Below are positions 27,825-28,472 of a DNA stretch of 28,472 nt, in pieces. Numbering within the stretch: the stretch's first letter is position 1; each line of letters begins with the position of its first letter. This stretch comes from Branchiostoma floridae (taxonomy: Eukaryota; Chordata; Leptocardii; Amphioxiformes; Branchiostomatidae): the NCBI RefSeq assembly GCF_000003815.2, contig NC_049986.1:12274140-12302611 (forward strand). The letters are read 5' to 3'. Made by a program: the position numbers and the translations under genes. The notes under the pieces are model-generated. The model saw only the letters and a list, made by a program, of their open reading frames with translations. It did not search any database and was not told the origin of the DNA.

Positions 27825-27847
27825 TTGAAATGGAACGACCCAGGTGT
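27801..27847 (+). promoter_or_regulatory. Core promoter of the second gene (TATA plus shared motif)
   Basis: CTGTATAAATGCC (27801-27813) is TATA-like. TTGAAATGGAACGACCCA (from 27825) repeats the motif seen in front of the first gene, but here it lies downstream of the TATA box rather than directly before it. The start codon is about 150 bp further on. Confidence 0.5.
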
Positions 27848-27982
27848 TCAGGAAGAAAAAGAAGGACTGAAGGGTACTCACCGTACTGTCTGGTGAGACA
27901 GTTACTACGTTACTACAGTAGGCTACGTTTGGTCTGCTCACACCTTTACTAGTGTGCAGTTCACCAAGCCCGTTTGGTCAGC

Positions 27983-28046
27983 ATGAAGGTCTCCATACTT
28001 TTGCTGTTGGTCGGACTGGCTATGACGACCGATGTGTTCGCATATG
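27983..28046 (+). CDS. Unit 2, exon 1: signal peptide
   Basis: The ATG at 27983 opens 21 codons: MKVSILLLLVGLAMTTDVFA then Y, a typical signal peptide with a VFA cleavage site. The exon ends G|GTGGGT in phase 1, the same length and phase as exon 1 of unit 1, though the residues and the following intron differ. A GTAAAA four bases on is an alternative, weaker donor. Confidence 0.8.
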
Positions 28047-28244
28047 GTGGGTAAAAATTGTGTATTTAAGTTAACATATGCTACCAATGATCCCTTAACC
28101 CTTAATCGATTAAAACAGTACATTGACAAACATTCTAGATATTATGCCCATAATTAATGTATCAAACCTGTTGTGTATTCATCGAAAACGTAGCATGTGA
28201 AAAAAGGATCTTGGTATGTAGTTACAGAAATAGTTTCTCTGTAG

Positions 28245-28404
28245 TTGACGAGTACACGAACACGCTGACGGGTTGCCAGTGCTGGTTCGACAGTTCTCGG
28301 TGGGACTGCGCGTGTTGCCGGCCGGGCGGCTGTCAGTGCTGGGTCCCCCAGCCTCACCGCTGTATCCCGTGCGGCACCAACTGCGGCGACTACCCTTCAT
28401 GTAG
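28245..28404 (+). CDS. Unit 2, exon 2: 11-cysteine domain (gene continues past the window)
   Basis: A 160-bp exon (acceptor TTCTCTGTAG, donor TGTAG|GTATAC) encoding the same domain as 15984-16143, with one change (DEYTNT for DEYTDT). The first 68 intron bases that follow, to the end of the window, are identical to those after the first copy. The preceding intron is unrelated. Exons 3 onward would lie outside the window. Confidence 0.85.
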
Positions 28405-28472
28405 GTATACGTAGAACTTTCTACATCGTAGCTCTAAGCGTTGGTCATTTTGTGCAGTATGCTTGTTTTCAA

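Noticed and set aside
28154-28357. Minus-strand frames opposite the Cys-rich exon (also 15908-16096)
   Set aside because: Antisense shadow of a conserved plus-strand exon; both copies look alike only because the exon is duplicated.

Overview
The window is animal genomic DNA. It has multi-exon genes with GT-AG introns of about 130 bp to 1.4 kb, AT-rich intergenic sequence, microsatellites, foldback elements, a LINE fragment and a mariner remnant, and no bacterial-style operon. My best guess is a lancelet (Branchiostoma). That rests on the overall style and on an expanded DUF4832-type gene family, so it is inference, not proof. Three runs of exactly 100 N (19354-19453, 23836-23935, 26314-26413) mark scaffold gaps of unknown true length.

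Layout. At the left edge a minus-strand gene supplies one large coding exon (182-1142) encoding four to five ankyrin repeats. From about 1.1 to 15.3 kb I find no convincing gene. This stretch holds a diverged tandem repeat (3.8-4.2 kb), the 3' end of a non-LTR retrotransposon (4.2-4.66 kb), a CACCTG-dense minisatellite (6.9-7.4 kb), an isolated CRE/CCAAT/TATA promoter-like block (9.3 kb) and a 256-bp foldback (13.3 kb).

The right half (15.36-28.47 kb, plus strand) is a tandem array of secreted-protein genes. Each appears to consist of a signal-peptide exon, a short exon with 11 cysteines built on a repeated GCQCW motif, and then exons that together resemble DUF4874 (predicted TIM-barrel-like) followed by DUF4832 (predicted beta-sandwich-like). 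Exons 1-5 of the first unit are followed by gap 1. A second pair of exons 4-5 (4', 5') and exons 6-12 follow, up to gap 2. A second set of exons 7-10 (7'-10') follows, then gap 3 and a terminal exon with a stop codon at 26640-26642. A new unit starts with its own promoter and signal peptide at 27983 and leaves the window inside intron 2. Every intron phase I could check is consistent with one ancestral gene structure: 1, 2, 0, 0, 1, 2, 1, 2, 2, 2, 0.

Points of interest. Some exon copies are nearly identical although the introns around them are not, which suggests exon-centred gene conversion. Two 3' splice sites have been locally duplicated: three copies before exon 6, and two copies before exon 8' that keep frame and would add 13 residues. 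The duplicated cassettes could be alternative exons of one gene or pieces of several genes broken by assembly gaps; the sequence alone does not decide. The introns carry a three-copy MITE family, a 373-bp foldback, a second copy of the LINE 3' end and an internally deleted mariner element.
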